Below, in pieces: positions 1-7,366 of a stretch of DNA of 15,559 nt; position 1 is the first letter of the stretch; every line of letters begins with the position of its first letter. The notes under the pieces were generated by a model, which worked only from the letters and a program-made list of their open reading frames with translations, was not told the origin of the DNA and did not search any database. The position numbers and the translations under genes are program-made. This DNA is from Prevotella sp. CAG:924 (GTDB taxonomy: Bacteria > Bacteroidota > Bacteroidia > Bacteroidales > Bacteroidaceae): the NCBI GenBank assembly GCA_000431975.1, contig HF988458.1, positions 1-15,559 on the forward strand, written 5' to 3'.

Positions 1-2
1 CA

Positions 3-167
3 TATCTCCCCTATATTTATCGGGTGAGCCGAAATATGACGCTGTTTTCTCACCCGATTCTTGTCTATGGTAGCTTCCCTCAAGGTGACAGTTACCTCTA
101 TTTCGTGGTGGAAGCAACGCAAGAGAGTATGGCGAGGATCCGGTACCAATATGCCTTCGAAAAGTAG
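3..167 (+). CDS. C-terminal fragment of an unidentified protein (5' end outside window)
   Basis: An open frame enters from the left edge and runs 54 codons to a TAG stop at 165-167. The peptide is protein-like: it is rich in Tyr, Phe and Val in alternating patterns (for example ILVYGSFPQGDSYLYFVVEA), suggesting beta-strands, and ends RYQYAFEK. I do not recognise the family. It lacks the terminal aromatic residue expected of an outer-membrane beta-barrel, so a secreted or periplasmic beta-rich protein is a better guess. The stop codon is built from the first AAGTAG of the palindromic array that follows. The frame is convergent with the leftward gene ending at 789. That it is coding rests on the uninterrupted frame and composition only. 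Confidence 0.5.
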   Translation, partial: YLPYIYRVSRNMTLFSHPILVYGSFPQGDSYLYFVVEATQESMARIRYQYAFEK

Positions 168-249
168 TATATGGCTACTTGGGTAAGTAATAATATGATA
201 CTTTGCCAAGTAGCATAATACTACTTGGGCAAGTAGTATTATGCTACTT
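162..249. repeat. Tandem array of four 19-bp palindromes, 23-bp period
   Basis: Four 19-nt units sit at 162-180, 185-203, 208-226 and 231-249, separated by 4-nt spacers GGGT, TGCC and GGGC. Each unit has the form AAGTAG-N7-CTACTT; the second is degenerate (AAGTAA...ATACTT). Units 3 and 4 are exact reverse complements of each other, so they also form a perfect 19-bp inverted repeat with a 4-nt loop. The 7-nt centres differ and are AT-rich. The first unit overlaps the stop codon of the upstream gene. It could act as a transcript 3' hairpin, a binding array for a dimeric protein, or a dispersed repeat. No T-run follows, so a simple intrinsic terminator is less likely. Confidence 0.85.
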
Positions 250-672
250 CAAAATGGGCAAAATCCGCTTAAATACAAGGACCAGCATAGTTCTTTGAGT
301 GCTGAAGAACGATGATGCCATAATGCTTTTAAATCCTGAGTCATACCCTATCTTACCTCTTCGATGTAGGAGAATGTGAGATTGACGGATGTGCGTTCGT
401 GTCAAGATATTTTGGCGTATTCTCCGTAGGGCCATGACCTTAGGGGATAAACAGACGGTTCCCCTTATTGTAAACTGAAACATTGGATTGTCTTACGAAA
501 GGTTATCCTACAGAAGTAGACTATGAAGCCGGAGTTGTATTTTCCTTCACAGGTTATAACTCTTGAAAGGCCGGCGTTCAGATCTGTTGTCTAATGAGGC
601 CGGATATGCTTTTCGATGGACATTCGATGAGGTTAACAGAAGATTAGGATCATCCTGCTTGTGCTAAAAACG
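250..672. other. Gene-free AT-rich intergenic stretch
   Basis: No open frame here has protein-like composition, a plausible start context and adequate length. A weak 6-bp hairpin (AGGGGA at 442-447 with TCCCCT at 460-465) is visible, without a clear T-run. The stretch separates convergent genes and is more AT-rich than the rest of the window. It may be decayed sequence; I see no RNA gene or insertion-sequence end in it. Confidence 0.5.
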
Positions 673-708
673 AAGGCCGCAGAAGACTGTATTGTCCTCT
701 GCGGCCTT
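673..708. terminator. Bidirectional intrinsic terminator
   Basis: A 15-bp stem with one mismatch is formed by 673-687 (AAGGCCGCAGAAGAC) and 694-708 (GTCCTCTGCGGCCTT), with a 6-nt loop. Five T's follow at 713-717 on the plus strand. Five A's at 666-670 give a T-run for the minus strand. It lies about 80 nt beyond the stop of the leftward gene at 789 and so probably ends the leftward operon. It could also stop read-through from the rightward gene ending at 167. Confidence 0.85.
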
Positions 709-788
709 GATATTTTTGTCGTCTGCTATCTGCACGACCATACGAACAGAAATTGTGTAGTCGTGCGGGCAGGTCGGTGACTGTGTAA

Positions 789-1400
789 TTATCGGATGAA
801 GTTAGTCCTTATGGCTTGGGTCTCGCCTTCCGGTCTTGTTCCATTGGCCTGCTTTACCATCCAGGCGAGGTTGTGCGCCATGATGCGCATGGTCTGCATA
901 CCTTCAGCGTCGAGTGCAGCTTCACCGGCTTTCTGTCCGTAGACAATGTTCCAGTACTGGCTGGTGGCGATAGGCATGGACATCATTTGGAATGGCAGGT
1001 TCATGGTGGTGTAGGCTGCGGAGGCACCTCCACGCCGGCATACTGCTACGTTGGCCACGGGCTTGTAGCGGAAGGCACTGCCGTTGCTGAAAAGCATACG
1101 TTGTACGAGAGCCAGTAGACCGCCGTTGGGCTGGCCGTAGTAGACAGGTGAGCCGAATATAAATCCATCGGCATTGTTGGCCTTCTCGCTGATACGGTTA
1201 CAGCTATCGTCATCGAAGGTGCAGCGTCCTGACAGTCTGGTGCATGCGCCACAGGCTATGCAATAGCGTATGGGTTTGTTGCCGATCCATTCTATCTCAG
1301 TCTCAAAGCCTTCCGTTTCGAGTGTCTTGGCAGCTTCTTGCAGTGCCAGATAAGTGTTGCCCTCTTTGTGGGGGCTGCCATTGACTAATAAGATTTTCAT
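789..1400 (-). CDS. Flavodoxin-family protein (iron-sulfur flavoprotein / NADPH-dependent FMN reductase type)
   Basis: This 203-residue soluble protein has a flavodoxin-like fold. The N-terminal MKILLVNGSPHKEGNT (1-16) is the FMN phosphate-binding loop of the NADPH-dependent FMN reductase group. GSPVYYGQPNG (83-93) is the second flavin-contacting loop. Between them are Cys47, Cys50, Cys53 and Cys60 (C-x2-C-x2-C-x6-C), a compact pattern close to that used by archaeal and bacterial iron-sulfur flavoproteins to hold a 4Fe-4S cluster. A cytosolic electron-transfer or quinone/flavin reductase role follows from the family; the substrate is unknown. The start is the ATG at 1400 preceded by AAGGATAAGCAATT. 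It is the last gene before the terminator and is separated from the previous gene by 80 bp, so it may be co-transcribed or have its own promoter. Confidence 0.85.
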   Translation of the reverse strand: MKILLVNGSPHKEGNTYLALQEAAKTLETEGFETEIEWIGNKPIRYCIACGACTRLSGRCTFDDDSCNRISEKANNADGFIFGSPVYYGQPNGGLLALVQRMLFSNGSAFRYKPVANVAVCRRGGASAAYTTMNLPFQMMSMPIATSQYWNIVYGQKAGEAALDAEGMQTMRIMAHNLAWMVKQANGTRPEGETQAIRTNFIR

Positions 1401-1480
1401 AATTGCTTATCCTTATTTTAATCAAAATGTTGTTGAATGATATAGAGGGGTAGAGGAGGGTATTTCTTCTTGTATCAGGT

Positions 1481-3019
1481 TTATAACATATAGTCTACAA
1501 GAAGTGTGCCGTTCCATGCCCAGAGATAAAGGGTGAGACAAAGTAGCAGGATACGTACTGTAGAGAGCAGTACTGGCTGCGTGTGAGAGCCCTGTTGCTG
1601 TAGTCTTAGCAGCAGATAGCCGATGGTGATGGGAAGGAGGTAGATCCAGTGTGCCGACATGATATACACCTCGTTGATGCCGAATCCCAAGCCAATGTGC
1701 AGGAGCCAGTCGAGGGCGGCATACGAGATGACGAGCCAGAAGAACCGTTGGCGCCAGGCGCATGCGGCACCCAGCAGGAAGAGCACCAGCAGAAGACCTT
1801 CGGCGGCATAGTTCCACCAGTGACGGTAGTGGACGATGACAGGTTTCTTGGTAGCGAGTACGTCTTGAAGCAGGTAGTCGCGGTGGAGCTGTACACCCTC
1901 GCCGAAGACATTCTCAATGGTGGTCTGGAGTCGCGGCGTCGTTTCGTCGGTCCAGCGCATAAACTCGCCTTTGGCAAACGGCTTGCCTTGCTTGCGCTCG
2001 GAAGAGTGCTGGTAGGCCCATTGTTCTTGTGCAGCCCGTTTGTGTGCCATGATGTTGTTCACTTCGGCTTGTACGGTTGTAGAGTCGTAGTGCCCTTCAG
2101 CTTTTGCCTTTTCGGCCAGGCGGGTATAGGTCTGCTGTTCAACCTTCTTCATGCGCTGCTGCTTGGCAAGATGGCGCGCGTGTTCGTTGGGCCAGACAAA
2201 ATGTGCGTATTCCCAGCGTGCGAAGCCCCAGATGACAAGGCAGGGAAGAATGACGGCTGGCAGGAAGAATTTAGGTGAAAAGAAGTGGCGGCGGTTGATC
2301 CACCAGGCCGTCATGAATGTCTTCAGACCATTGTTGAGCGAGATGCCGGCTGTGATGAGGAAGAAGACCACTGTTTGCCACACTTTCAGCCGACGCCCGG
2401 TCTTCTCACGCTTACCTGCCACATAGAGCGTGAGCAGTAGGATGCACATTGAGAGGCAGAAATGGTCGGGGACCATGGTCACCAGCATGATGTAGGCAAA
2501 GGAGAAGAACAAAGCGGTGAGGAGTGTCGCATCGAAGGGTGGCAGGTTGGTCGTCGTCATGCCTTTGTAGTCGTCGGCTGTCCTGCCTGAGTCGTCGGTG
2601 GAGGACCGCGGCTTGAGCGTGAGGTCCTCTCTCAATATGCGATAGAGAAAGATAAAACTGTAGAAGGCACAAAAGATCAGTACTATGGCGACGACCCATT
2701 GTACGAAGTTCATCTCCGTGAGCAGCATCAGACCCTGGTTGATCTGGTTGGGAATATACATGAAAAAGGCCAGCAACGGATGGCGGTAGGGATTGTATCC
2801 GATCTCCCACTGCGAAACGACGCTATAGGTGAGAGGGTCGAAGCCGGAAACGTGGAAGGTGTGTACGAAGAAGTTGTGATAGTTCTTGCGCAATAGGTGG
2901 TAGGTATCGTTGTAGCGGATAATAGTCAGGGCATTCAGTGCGATGAATACCAGTAAGGCTACGAGAGCCTGCCACCGCTCTTCACGCTTTATCTTAAATA
3001 CGGAGAAAGGATGTGTCAT
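1481..3019 (-). CDS. Polytopic membrane protein, DUF6080-like; possible GT-C glycosyltransferase
   Basis: This 512-residue protein has about ten hydrophobic segments, near 16-34, 105-128, 164-183, 186-201, 212-230, 250-267, 405-422, 427-445, 453-472 and 486-503. A long charged hydrophilic stretch (about 270-400) lies between the sixth and seventh. The first large loop contains SGFDPLTY (58-65) and YNPYRHPLLAFF (75-86). This resembles the acidic first loop and the HPPL-like motif of GT-C glycosyltransferases that use polyprenyl-phosphate sugars. I associate it with the Bacteroidota DUF6080 group from memory, without a search. It follows the GtrA gene by 59 bp in the same direction. With the UbiA and HAD genes upstream, it is the natural candidate for the enzyme that uses the lipid-linked sugar. 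A transporter or polymerase role is not excluded. Confidence 0.7.
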   Translation of the reverse strand: MTHPFSVFKIKREERWQALVALLVFIALNALTIIRYNDTYHLLRKNYHNFFVHTFHVSGFDPLTYSVVSQWEIGYNPYRHPLLAFFMYIPNQINQGLMLLTEMNFVQWVVAIVLIFCAFYSFIFLYRILREDLTLKPRSSTDDSGRTADDYKGMTTTNLPPFDATLLTALFFSFAYIMLVTMVPDHFCLSMCILLLTLYVAGKREKTGRRLKVWQTVVFFLITAGISLNNGLKTFMTAWWINRRHFFSPKFFLPAVILPCLVIWGFARWEYAHFVWPNEHARHLAKQQRMKKVEQQTYTRLAEKAKAEGHYDSTTVQAEVNNIMAHKRAAQEQWAYQHSSERKQGKPFAKGEFMRWTDETTPRLQTTIENVFGEGVQLHRDYLLQDVLATKKPVIVHYRHWWNYAAEGLLLVLFLLGAACAWRQRFFWLVISYAALDWLLHIGLGFGINEVYIMSAHWIYLLPITIGYLLLRLQQQGSHTQPVLLSTVRILLLCLTLYLWAWNGTLLVDYML

Positions 3020-3078
3020 TGATTTATAAGTTGTGGAATGGGGGATCGTTCGGCTGTCGTGTCATCGGGCTGCGTTGG

Positions 3079-3543
3079 CTATTTCCTTTTCAGGAAGAAA
3101 CGCACCAATAGGAAATTGGTAGGGACGCATATGCAGAACATGGGTATGGGCGCCCACATCTTTGGCACGCCGATGGCAAGGAAGATATTGAGCGTGGCCA
3201 TCTGGAGGAAATAGTTCACTACATGTGACAATGCGAATCCCGCGCCCCGTTTCATGTTAGCCTTCACGTGGAATGTGTAGTGCGTGGAAGCGATGAAGTT
3301 GAAGACGAAGCTCACGAGATAGGCGATGGTCATGGCAATGGTCGGCCACACGTGTCCCGCGTGCAGGGATGCCGACTGTGCCGTGCCTGCCGTCCCGGTG
3401 CCATGGCTCCAGTGCATCAGCATCCAGTACACACCGTACTGGATGAGTGTGGCGGCGGCCCCGACGATGGCGAAACGGACGATCTCTTCGAACCGTTCGT
3501 TGTGTGCGAAAGGCAGATGGTCAGTTATTTTGCGGATATTCAT
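3079..3543 (-). CDS. GtrA-family membrane protein
   Basis: This 154-residue protein has four hydrophobic helices, near 22-44, 67-87, 103-124 and 131-149, the usual size and topology of the GtrA/DPMS family (PF04138). Recognisable family features are RFAIVGAAATLIQYGVY (23-39) in the first helix, FNF followed by an aromatic-rich THYTFHV (81-93), and the C-terminal PTNFLLVRFF (141-150). GtrA proteins are small membrane partners of polyprenyl-phosphate sugar pathways, proposed to flip or anchor lipid-linked sugars. Rv3789 of Mycobacterium tuberculosis, in the decaprenyl-phosphoryl-arabinose locus, is a member. The gene follows the HAD phosphatase by 78 bp and precedes the polytopic protein by 59 bp, which fits such a role here. 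Confidence 0.9.
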   Translation of the reverse strand: MNIRKITDHLPFAHNERFEEIVRFAIVGAAATLIQYGVYWMLMHWSHGTGTAGTAQSASLHAGHVWPTIAMTIAYLVSFVFNFIASTHYTFHVKANMKRGAGFALSHVVNYFLQMATLNIFLAIGVPKMWAPIPMFCICVPTNFLLVRFFLKRK

Positions 3544-3621
3544 TCTGTTGTGATGATCTGTACTGCCAGTATGCGGAAGTGGTGTGGCAGATGTACTGCA
3601 GCTTCTCTCTGGCAGGGACTG

Positions 3622-4281
3622 CTATTTGCGGAAAGGCTTATAATGTGCTTCGTCAGCCATGGCGAGCATTTCACGGTCGCCGCGACTGTCTCCGTAGGCC
3701 GTGATGTAATATTCCTCACGGGGTGCCGTGAGCTGGTCGTTGACGCGTTTTACTTTTTCTTCGCCGTAGCAGTTGGGGCGTGCGAGACAGCCGGTGAGCT
3801 CACCGTCGATCTCTTCCAATTCTGTGCCGATCACTTGGAGCTTGGCGCCTTTTGCTGCTGCCTGCTCCATCATGTCGTAGAAGAATGGGGCAACCCATTC
3901 TATCATGCTTGCGCTGACGATGATCACACGGTCGCCTTCGTGCAGGGCACGACGGATAGCTTCCAGTGCGCGGGGACGCAGAAGGTCGCTGCGGTCGGCT
4001 GCAAACTGTCTGCAACGCTGCTGAAAGTCGTCGGCTTTCATCCCGCCAAAGAAATGGCAGAGGATGCGCTCTTTTGCTTTCCAGTTGGGGTAGAGGTGTA
4101 ACTTCATCAGTACGAGCAACGGGCTATAGAGCAGGAAACCGATGATCATACGGGGAGTACCGCAGATATAGCGGATAACTTCTATTAATGTGTCACGACG
4201 GGTGACCGTGCCGTCGAAGTCGAAAAGGGTGAGGCGCTGTTTCGCGCCTGCCGGGTCGGGTGATGAACTGTCTGGTGTCAT
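3622..4281 (-). CDS. HAD-IB family phosphatase, likely acting on polyprenyl-phosphoryl-phosphoribose
   Basis: This 219-residue protein shows the four HAD motifs. Motif I is LFDFDGTVTRRDT (19-31) with nucleophile Asp21 and acid/base Asp23. Motif II is IVSASMIEWV (121-130). Motif III is a Lys in GEEKVK (173-178). Motif IV is YGDSRGDREML (196-206) with Asp198 and Asp202. The insert after motif I marks a C1-type cap as in subclass IB. I chose the ATG at 4281, five bases after the UbiA stop; a longer frame to 4512 only reads through the UbiA gene out of frame. HAD-IB proteins are often encoded beside, or fused to, UbiA phosphoribosyltransferases. There they would remove the 5-phosphate of polyprenyl-phosphoryl-phosphoribose. 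That substrate is inferred from context. Confidence 0.88.
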   Translation of the reverse strand: MTPDSSSPDPAGAKQRLTLFDFDGTVTRRDTLIEVIRYICGTPRMIIGFLLYSPLLVLMKLHLYPNWKAKERILCHFFGGMKADDFQQRCRQFAADRSDLLRPRALEAIRRALHEGDRVIIVSASMIEWVAPFFYDMMEQAAAKGAKLQVIGTELEEIDGELTGCLARPNCYGEEKVKRVNDQLTAPREEYYITAYGDSRGDREMLAMADEAHYKPFRK

Positions 4282-4286
4282 TATGA

Positions 4287-5162
4287 TTATAAATAGATGA
4301 GTACTAAGAAGGTGAGTAGCCAACCTGCGACAATGAGCTGTGTGGGATGGTCGTGGATGGCAATTTTTGTCGGATCGCCGCTCTTTTGGTCTACTACGGC
4401 TATCTGGATATAGCGCAGCAGTCCGAGGAGGACGAAGATGGAGGTGAGATAGAGATAGTCGGTCTGGAAATTGGCCAGCACTTCCGGTGACACCGTGTAC
4501 ATGATGTAGCATACGAGTGTCACAGAGGCTGTGATGGTGATGGCCTGGTTGATGAACGTGAGGTTGTAACGGCTTGTGTTTTTCCGCGGTGCCTCACCGG
4601 TCTTCTCCATACGCAGCACGTCGTCGCGTCGTTTGGCAAAGCTCATGAACAGCGTGACAAGGAAGGTCATCAGTACGATCCACTGGCTGAGTTGGATATC
4701 AGTGGCTATGCCGCCGGCCAGGATGCGGAGCACAAAGCCGAAGGCAACGATGCAGACATCGAGAATGGCATATTGCTTGAGTTTCAGGCAGTAGGCCACG
4801 TTCAGCAGCCAGTAGAAGGCAATGACGGCTATGGTGGGCCAACGCTCCTCGTGCAGCAGGAACAGCACGGCAAGAGCTGCGATGGCCAGCACCGTCATCA
4901 GGATATAGGCTGTAGCGACCGATACGGCACCCGATGCTATAGGACGGTGGCACTTTACGGGATGGCGGCGGTCGGCCTCCAGATCGATAAGATCGTTAAG
5001 ACAATAGATGGACGAAGCAACAAACGAGAAGCTCACAAACACGATAAGGCTGTCGAGCAGATCGGCTCCGTTGGTCAGTCTTCCTCCGAAGAACATCGGG
5101 AGGAAGACGAACGTATTCTTAATCCATTGGGTGGGACGGATCAGGCGTATGATATCTTTCAT
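4287..5162 (-). CDS. UbiA-family polyprenyl-phosphate phosphoribosyltransferase (DPPR synthase-like)
   Basis: This 291-residue integral membrane prenyltransferase has about eight to nine helices. NDLIDLEADRRHPVK (56-70) matches the NDxxDxxxDxxHP metal/pyrophosphate motif, and the RPIASG that follows is typical of the decaprenyl-phosphate phosphoribosyltransferase (Rv3806c) branch. LKLKQYAILDVCIVAFGFVLR (126-146) is the second conserved region. FAKRRDD (175-181) and GDPTKIAIHDHP (262-273) also fit that branch. The family reaction transfers phosphoribose from PRPP to polyprenyl phosphate at the cytoplasmic face. I chose the ATG at 5162, 14 bp after the upstream gene's stop; an upstream GTG at 5189 would overlap that gene. 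The polyprenol length and true acceptor cannot be seen. A quinone-type UbiA is less likely given the motif spacing and the HAD neighbour. Confidence 0.87.
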   Translation of the reverse strand: MKDIIRLIRPTQWIKNTFVFLPMFFGGRLTNGADLLDSLIVFVSFSFVASSIYCLNDLIDLEADRRHPVKCHRPIASGAVSVATAYILMTVLAIAALAVLFLLHEERWPTIAVIAFYWLLNVAYCLKLKQYAILDVCIVAFGFVLRILAGGIATDIQLSQWIVLMTFLVTLFMSFAKRRDDVLRMEKTGEAPRKNTSRYNLTFINQAITITASVTLVCYIMYTVSPEVLANFQTDYLYLTSIFVLLGLLRYIQIAVVDQKSGDPTKIAIHDHPTQLIVAGWLLTFLVLIYL

Positions 5163-5176
5163 TTTCTTTGATGGTT

Positions 5177-6244
5177 TTACCGGATCCACCGTTCGAGTGG
5201 CCGGCTGATGAATTTAACGATCCGGCTCAGTATCCATGCGGCGGGAAGGGTGAGGGCGGTGCAGGCCAGGAAGGTAGGCCAGTAGCTCCATCCGTGCGGC
5301 AGATAGTCGAGCACGAAGTGTATGTGAATGAGATAACATTCCAAGGAGAGTGCGCCGACAAAGGCGAAACAGCGGTTTACCCATGCTGGCAGACGCCGGA
5401 AGATGCGGTTGAGCAGCAGGATGGAGGTGACCGTCAGTGGGATGTAGAGCATGCGCTCGATGAAGAGGGGGAACTCGCCGTGGCGTACCTGCTCGAGGAA
5501 GATGCTTGAGGCCAGGGCCATGACGAATAGGATGATGACGAGCCAGATGCCCGCACCGTCGACAGTCTTTTTCTGTCGGACGATCTCACCCATGTTGATG
5601 CCGATGAAGAAAATGGGCACGCGGCTCCAGAATATTTCGAGATGTCCCACGGCATTGTGGATCGGTGTCACCCATTGTACGAGGATGCACCACATGATCA
5701 TGGCGGCTGGCAGCCATTTGTAGATGGGATGCTTGGTGATCAGTGCCATATAGGGGGGTGCGAAGAGATAGAGGAGCATGATGGCAGGCACATACCAGAA
5801 CGTCAGTTCATCGCGGAGCCAGAATTCCCAGTTGAATCCGATCTCGCCGAAGAGATCGATCCAGGCCCAGGCCGACCCGCCGTGGAAGCGGGGTATGTAG
5901 TAGGCACAGGCAATGATGAGCCAGCAGGGATAGATGCGTACGAAGCGGCGGCGGAGGAAATGACGCCAGTCGGGTCGCTTGCTCCATGCGAACCAGAGAC
6001 CGATACCACTGAGGAAGAGAAACATGTCGACGCCGAGATTGCCCATACGGCGCAGTCCAAAGAAGGCATCATCGCGTGGCAGGTCGATATGGAAGAGAAT
6101 GATGATGATCATTGCAGCTCCCATCAGCTCACCGCGGAAACGCGAGATGTTGGCTAACTCAATGTCCGGGATGCGAGGCCGGAAGGCCGTTGCCGGCTTG
6201 TCCTCGCTCGCAGGGTGATGATCTTGTTGGGGAACGTCTGTCAT
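5177..6244 (-). CDS. Acyltransferase-3 family membrane protein (first of pair by position)
   Basis: This 355-residue protein has about ten transmembrane helices after a roughly 30-residue hydrophilic N-terminus rich in Pro and His. Family features of acyltransferase 3 (PF01757) are Arg37 and His52 flanking the first helix, GVDMFLFLSGIGLW (71-84), RRRFVRIYP (98-106) after the next helix, an aromatic WYVPAIMLLYLF (150-161) and ALSLECYLIHIH (298-309) near the C-terminus. Members transfer acyl groups such as acetyl or succinyl from acyl-CoA across the membrane to exported glycans or lipids. The Arg-to-His spacing in helix 1 is longer than the common R-x10-H, so the catalytic alignment is uncertain. 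It sits 10 bp after the second acyltransferase and 14 bp before the UbiA gene, so co-transcription is very likely. Confidence 0.85.
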   Translation of the reverse strand: MTDVPQQDHHPASEDKPATAFRPRIPDIELANISRFRGELMGAAMIIIILFHIDLPRDDAFFGLRRMGNLGVDMFLFLSGIGLWFAWSKRPDWRHFLRRRFVRIYPCWLIIACAYYIPRFHGGSAWAWIDLFGEIGFNWEFWLRDELTFWYVPAIMLLYLFAPPYMALITKHPIYKWLPAAMIMWCILVQWVTPIHNAVGHLEIFWSRVPIFFIGINMGEIVRQKKTVDGAGIWLVIILFVMALASSIFLEQVRHGEFPLFIERMLYIPLTVTSILLLNRIFRRLPAWVNRCFAFVGALSLECYLIHIHFVLDYLPHGWSYWPTFLACTALTLPAAWILSRIVKFISRPLERWIR

Positions 6245-6254
6245 GTCTTATGTT

Positions 6255-7361
6255 TTATGATTTCATAGTGGGTTTGGGGACTTTCGTCATTACGAGTCTC
6301 AGGAGCCAGGCGGCACCGAGAGCGACGATGATGTAGAGAAGCAGTCCGGTGTACACATCGCCATGACGGGAGATGGGGATGATGATCTTACGCGCCGTGG
6401 GATGGATGACGAACAGCGCGGCTGACAGTGCGCCGAGCCACGTGAGGGGTTTCAGCCACGTCGTAGGCAGGATCTTGATGAGGGCGATGGTGAACGAGCA
6501 GATGAACATCGGTGTGAAGGTCCAGCCCACCTCGCTGTGGCTGAGCTCCATGATGCAGAATGCCGATACGATGAGCTCCATCCACCAGATAGCCTTGTTC
6601 ATACCGGTCTGCCGGCAGAAGCGTGCGTAGAGCAGGCCGGTGCCGAAAGGCAGCACGCCGCCCATGAAGTTATAGCGGTACCAGTTCATCGCCTCTCCTT
6701 CAGGATCGAAGCAGAACTGGATGCCTATGCAGACGGCCATCAGTGCGACCGTCCATCCCCAATGGCGGCGGTAGAGCAACAGGCGGTAGACAACATAGAG
6801 CTGCAGCATCAGGCCGAAATACCAGTAGGGCCCGGGCCAGATCTGTGTGTCGGGGTTAGGCAGAAAGTTGTTCACCATGCCGAGCATGGTCAGTATGCGT
6901 ACGACATTGTAGTGGAAGGCGCCGGGTGTGATATTGTCGATGACGACGAAGATGATGAATCCGGCGATCATCATGCGCCAGAGCTTGGCGAAATGATAAC
7001 TGATGAAATGCCAGGCGCTTCGCGCGTTCTGTCTGATAGTCTGTACGGGCTGTACGGCATTTCCTCCATACTTCAGCTCGAGCCCGTAAGCGCTCAGGAA
7101 GAGGAATACGGGAACACCATAATGACCGAAGAAGGAGATCAGATGGACAGGCAGCAGCAGGTCGGGGTTGGCCAGCACGCGGTCGAGGCCGTTGACGTTG
7201 CCCTGTATGTATTGATATTCATTCTCCTGTACGATGCCGCCGAGCCAGTGGCAATAGTTATGGAGCATGATGGCCAGGATGGCCAGTCCGCGCAGGGCAG
7301 TGCACTCCATGCGGGAGAGGTCTCCGAGAGCCGTGCGGTGATTGTCGATGGATAGTTGCAT
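6255..7361 (-). CDS. Acyltransferase-3 family membrane protein (second of pair by position)
   Basis: This 368-residue polytopic protein of the acyltransferase 3 family (PF01757) carries Arg24 and His34 in the first helix (LRGLAILAIMLHNY, 23-36). It also has GHYGVPVFLFLSAYGLEL (79-96), GPYWYFGLMLQLYVVYRL (177-194) and ALSAALFVIHP (311-321), all in the expected order. It is clearly diverged from its neighbour at 5177-6244, so the two are unlikely to be a recent duplication and may modify different positions or use different acyl donors. The start is the ATG at 7361, five bases after the stop of the phosphoethanolamine transferase gene, indicating one transcript. Expected location is the inner membrane, with the acceptor on the periplasmic side. 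Substrate cannot be told from sequence. Confidence 0.88.
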   Translation of the reverse strand: MQLSIDNHRTALGDLSRMECTALRGLAILAIMLHNYCHWLGGIVQENEYQYIQGNVNGLDRVLANPDLLLPVHLISFFGHYGVPVFLFLSAYGLELKYGGNAVQPVQTIRQNARSAWHFISYHFAKLWRMMIAGFIIFVVIDNITPGAFHYNVVRILTMLGMVNNFLPNPDTQIWPGPYWYFGLMLQLYVVYRLLLYRRHWGWTVALMAVCIGIQFCFDPEGEAMNWYRYNFMGGVLPFGTGLLYARFCRQTGMNKAIWWMELIVSAFCIMELSHSEVGWTFTPMFICSFTIALIKILPTTWLKPLTWLGALSAALFVIHPTARKIIIPISRHGDVYTGLLLYIIVALGAAWLLRLVMTKVPKPTMKS

Positions 7362-7366
7362 TCGTG

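Noticed and set aside
244..483. A 79-codon leftward frame in the left intergenic region
   Set aside because: It ends inside the palindromic array, its composition is not protein-like, and it has no recognisable motif or convincing start context.
523..594. Short frame starting ATG AAG CCG in the intergenic stretch
   Set aside because: Only 23 codons, no ribosome-binding context, no recognisable similarity; treated as chance.
3268..4101. Long antisense frame of 277 codons across the GtrA and HAD genes
   Set aside because: It lies opposite two genes with clear family motifs and shows no motif of its own; it is a product of codon bias.
4282..4512. N-terminal extension of the HAD phosphatase frame
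   Set aside because: It reads through the 3' end of the UbiA gene out of frame, has low-quality composition, and the ATG at 4281 directly precedes the conserved HAD sequence.
5163..5189. Nine-residue GTG-started extension of the UbiA protein
   Set aside because: It would overlap the preceding acyltransferase stop, and the ATG at 5162 gives the usual family N-terminus.
6537..7355. Antisense frame of 272 codons opposite the second acyltransferase gene
   Set aside because: Its composition (rich in Asp, Glu, His and Val) mirrors reverse-complemented membrane codons, and no domain is visible.
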